Source: JAZKFT01 sp963845495 (GTDB lineage Bacteria; Bacteroidota; Bacteroidia; Chitinophagales; Chitinophagaceae). From it: a stretch of 64,000 nt of DNA. The translations under genes and the position numbers were made by a program. Positions 62,715 to 64,000 of this stretch are shown here, piece after piece. The notes beneath the pieces are model-generated. The model did not search any database, was not told where the DNA came from, and was given only the letters and a program-made list of their open reading frames with translations. Location of the stretch: assembly GCA_963845495.1 (NCBI GenBank), contig CAWJTH010000039.1:1-64000 (forward strand), in the 5' to 3' direction. Numbering within the stretch: position 1 is the stretch's first letter; every line of letters begins with the position of its first letter.

Positions 62715-63995
62715 CTATTCTACAATCGCTTCCATTTTTACGCTTCTACTACCTTTAATTAATAAATAATTGCCTTTACTATGCAAGGCTTGCCACCATT
62801 CGGCCGCTTGCTTCGCGTTTTCAAAATATTGGTACGGATGAAAAACATGGTTAAAATCGCCACCTACCAATACAACGCTTTTCCATTTATATTTTCCGAT
62901 CAGGTCGATCAAGTGTTCGTGTTCCTTAATACTTTGTGTACCCAATTCCATCATGGCCCCTAAAAAAAGCATTTTATTATCTGCAGGCAATTTGGCAAAG
63001 TTTTCGATTGCCGCAGCCATACTACTTGGGTTGGCGTTGTAGGCGTCTAAAATAATATGGTTGCCATCCTTTTCTATCATTTGGCTTCGGCTATTGCCTG
63101 GTGTATAATTTTCAATGGCAGCTTTAATTTTTTCGTCGGGCACATTAAAATATTTGCCAATGGTTACTGCCGATAAAACATTATAAATGTTATAAGCTCC
63201 AACCAATTTTGTATGAATGATAAATTCAGACAAACCGTTGCCCACACTAGCTTTTAAGAACGGTTCACTCGCTTCAACCCGGCCAATTATTTCTCCCATT
63301 TTTGTTCCGTACCAATGAATTTCTGATAAACCCTTTGTCATTGTTTGGAAATAATCAAAATCATCGCAAGCAAAAGCAACGCCATTGTTTGCACGTAAAA
63401 AATCAAATAATTCTCCCTTGCCTTGGCGCACGCCTTCTTCGCTTCCAAAACCTTCCAAATGGGCTTTGCCAACATTGGTAATCAATCCATGTGTAGGCAG
63501 CGTATAATCACAATAACCGGCTATTTCTTTTTGGTGATTAGCCCCCATTTCAATTACAGCTATTTGCGCATCTTTTTTAATTTGTAAAATGGTTAGCGGA
63601 ACGCCAATGTGATTGTTTAAATTTCCTTGGGTAGTATAAGTGATATAAACCGATGAAAGCACTGTTGACACCAATTCTTTGGTGGTTGTTTTGCCGTTGC
63701 TGCCTGTTATTGCAATAAATGGGATATTAAACTGTTGGCGATGGTGTTTTGCCAACGCTTGCAATGCTGTCAATACATCTTCCACCAAAAAATATTGTTC
63801 ATCGATGGCAAATTCCACCTCGTCAACAACGGCCAAAGATGCGCCGGCTTGCAAAGCTTGCGAAGCAAATTGGTTGCCATTAAAACTTGGCCCTTTTAAA
63901 GCAAAAAAAATATCTCCGTTTGTAATTTTCCTTGTATCGGTGGCAATTGACGGATGCTGTAAATAAAATTGATATAAATTTTCAATAGTGGTCAT
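62715..63995 (-). CDS. murF: UDP-N-acetylmuramoyl-tripeptide--D-alanyl-D-alanine ligase
   Basis: 426 residues. Canonical MurF: GDIFFALKGPSFNGNQFA (N-terminal UDP-MurNAc domain), AITGSNGKTTTKELVSTVL (ATP loop), NLNNHIGVPLTI, EMGANHQKEI, NVGKAHLEGFGS, DAYNANPSSM. It adds D-Ala-D-Ala to the muropeptide in the cytoplasm. All usual motifs are present, unlike in the MurF half of the fusion at 24997. Its stop codon lies within the right arm of heptamer locus L. Confidence 0.95.
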   Translation of the reverse strand: MTTIENLYQFYLQHPSIATDTRKITNGDIFFALKGPSFNGNQFASQALQAGASLAVVDEVEFAIDEQYFLVEDVLTALQALAKHHRQQFNIPFIAITGSNGKTTTKELVSTVLSSVYITYTTQGNLNNHIGVPLTILQIKKDAQIAVIEMGANHQKEIAGYCDYTLPTHGLITNVGKAHLEGFGSEEGVRQGKGELFDFLRANNGVAFACDDFDYFQTMTKGLSEIHWYGTKMGEIIGRVEASEPFLKASVGNGLSEFIIHTKLVGAYNIYNVLSAVTIGKYFNVPDEKIKAAIENYTPGNSRSQMIEKDGNHIILDAYNANPSSMAAAIENFAKLPADNKMLFLGAMMELGTQSIKEHEHLIDLIGKYKWKSVVLVGGDFNHVFHPYQYFENAKQAAEWWQALHSKGNYLLIKGSRSVKMEAIVE

Positions 63996-64000
63996 GAGAT

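Overview
The window is chromosomal DNA of a Bacteroidota bacterium, most likely from the Chitinophagaceae or a near relative. The evidence is low GC, almost no Shine-Dalgarno sites, several TAnnTTTG-type -7 promoter boxes, type IX secretion cargo of both tail types, gliding genes gldF and gldG, a MurF-alanine racemase fusion, SprB repeats and lipoproteins. It is mostly core chromosome with small accessory patches. No prophage, integron, CRISPR array, rRNA or autonomous transposase was seen. There is one tRNA, tRNA-Ser(TGA).

Layout. 1-4.4 kb: truncated sensor kinase, YqgE, a P-loop kinase and two tandem alpha/beta hydrolases. 4.5-8.2 kb: a large type IX cargo with SprB repeats and a CHU_C tail, with an ECF sigma factor upstream. 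8.7-15 kb: SPFH-GYF protein, Tim44-like zinc-ribbon protein, patatin, unknown membrane and lipoproteins. 15.1-17.9 kb: lysS and a decayed HigBA-type toxin-antitoxin pair. 18-24.6 kb: second type IX cargo, gldFG, TerC. 25-28.7 kb: murF-alr fusion and gpsA. 28.8-35.1 kb: lipoprotein, rhomboid, M23 peptidase, OmpA protein, two NAD(P)-binding proteins, ruvB. 35.4-44.3 kb: gyrB, two Tat-type ferritin-like proteins, mfd, a 40-residue His-rich secreted peptide. 44.5-55.2 kb: DsbA/FrnE-like protein, amidohydrolase, oxidoreductases, two 2-hydroxyacid dehydrogenases, MFS transporter, class I aldolase, TPR histidine kinase. 55.3-64 kb: GH19-like enzyme, tRNA-Ser, a carboxylate-amine ligase plus ATP-grasp pair, VF530, Vsr, DUF983 protein and canonical murF.

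The most striking feature is a dispersed family of about fifteen elements built from degenerate 7-bp repeats. Most are arranged as two inverted arms. The heptamer differs from locus to locus, but the period is always 7 and the two arms of one locus match each other. They fill gaps between genes, often starting at or inside a stop codon. In two housekeeping genes (mfd and gpsA) they lie inside the coding frame and add about 25-30 residues without breaking it. One locus carries 26 near-perfect tandem heptamers. I know of no described system matching this, but I could not search. Two other repeat classes occur: a 151-bp MITE-like element in two copies (the second sits inside a heptamer locus) and a GTTCC-NNN-GGAAC palindrome cluster.

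Six genes carry single-base indels (lysS, the antitoxin, gldG, rhomboid, a 2-hydroxyacid dehydrogenase, a Tyr-rich secreted protein). Several are normally indispensable, so residual sequencing error in a draft assembly is the simplest explanation. Those genes are annotated across the break.
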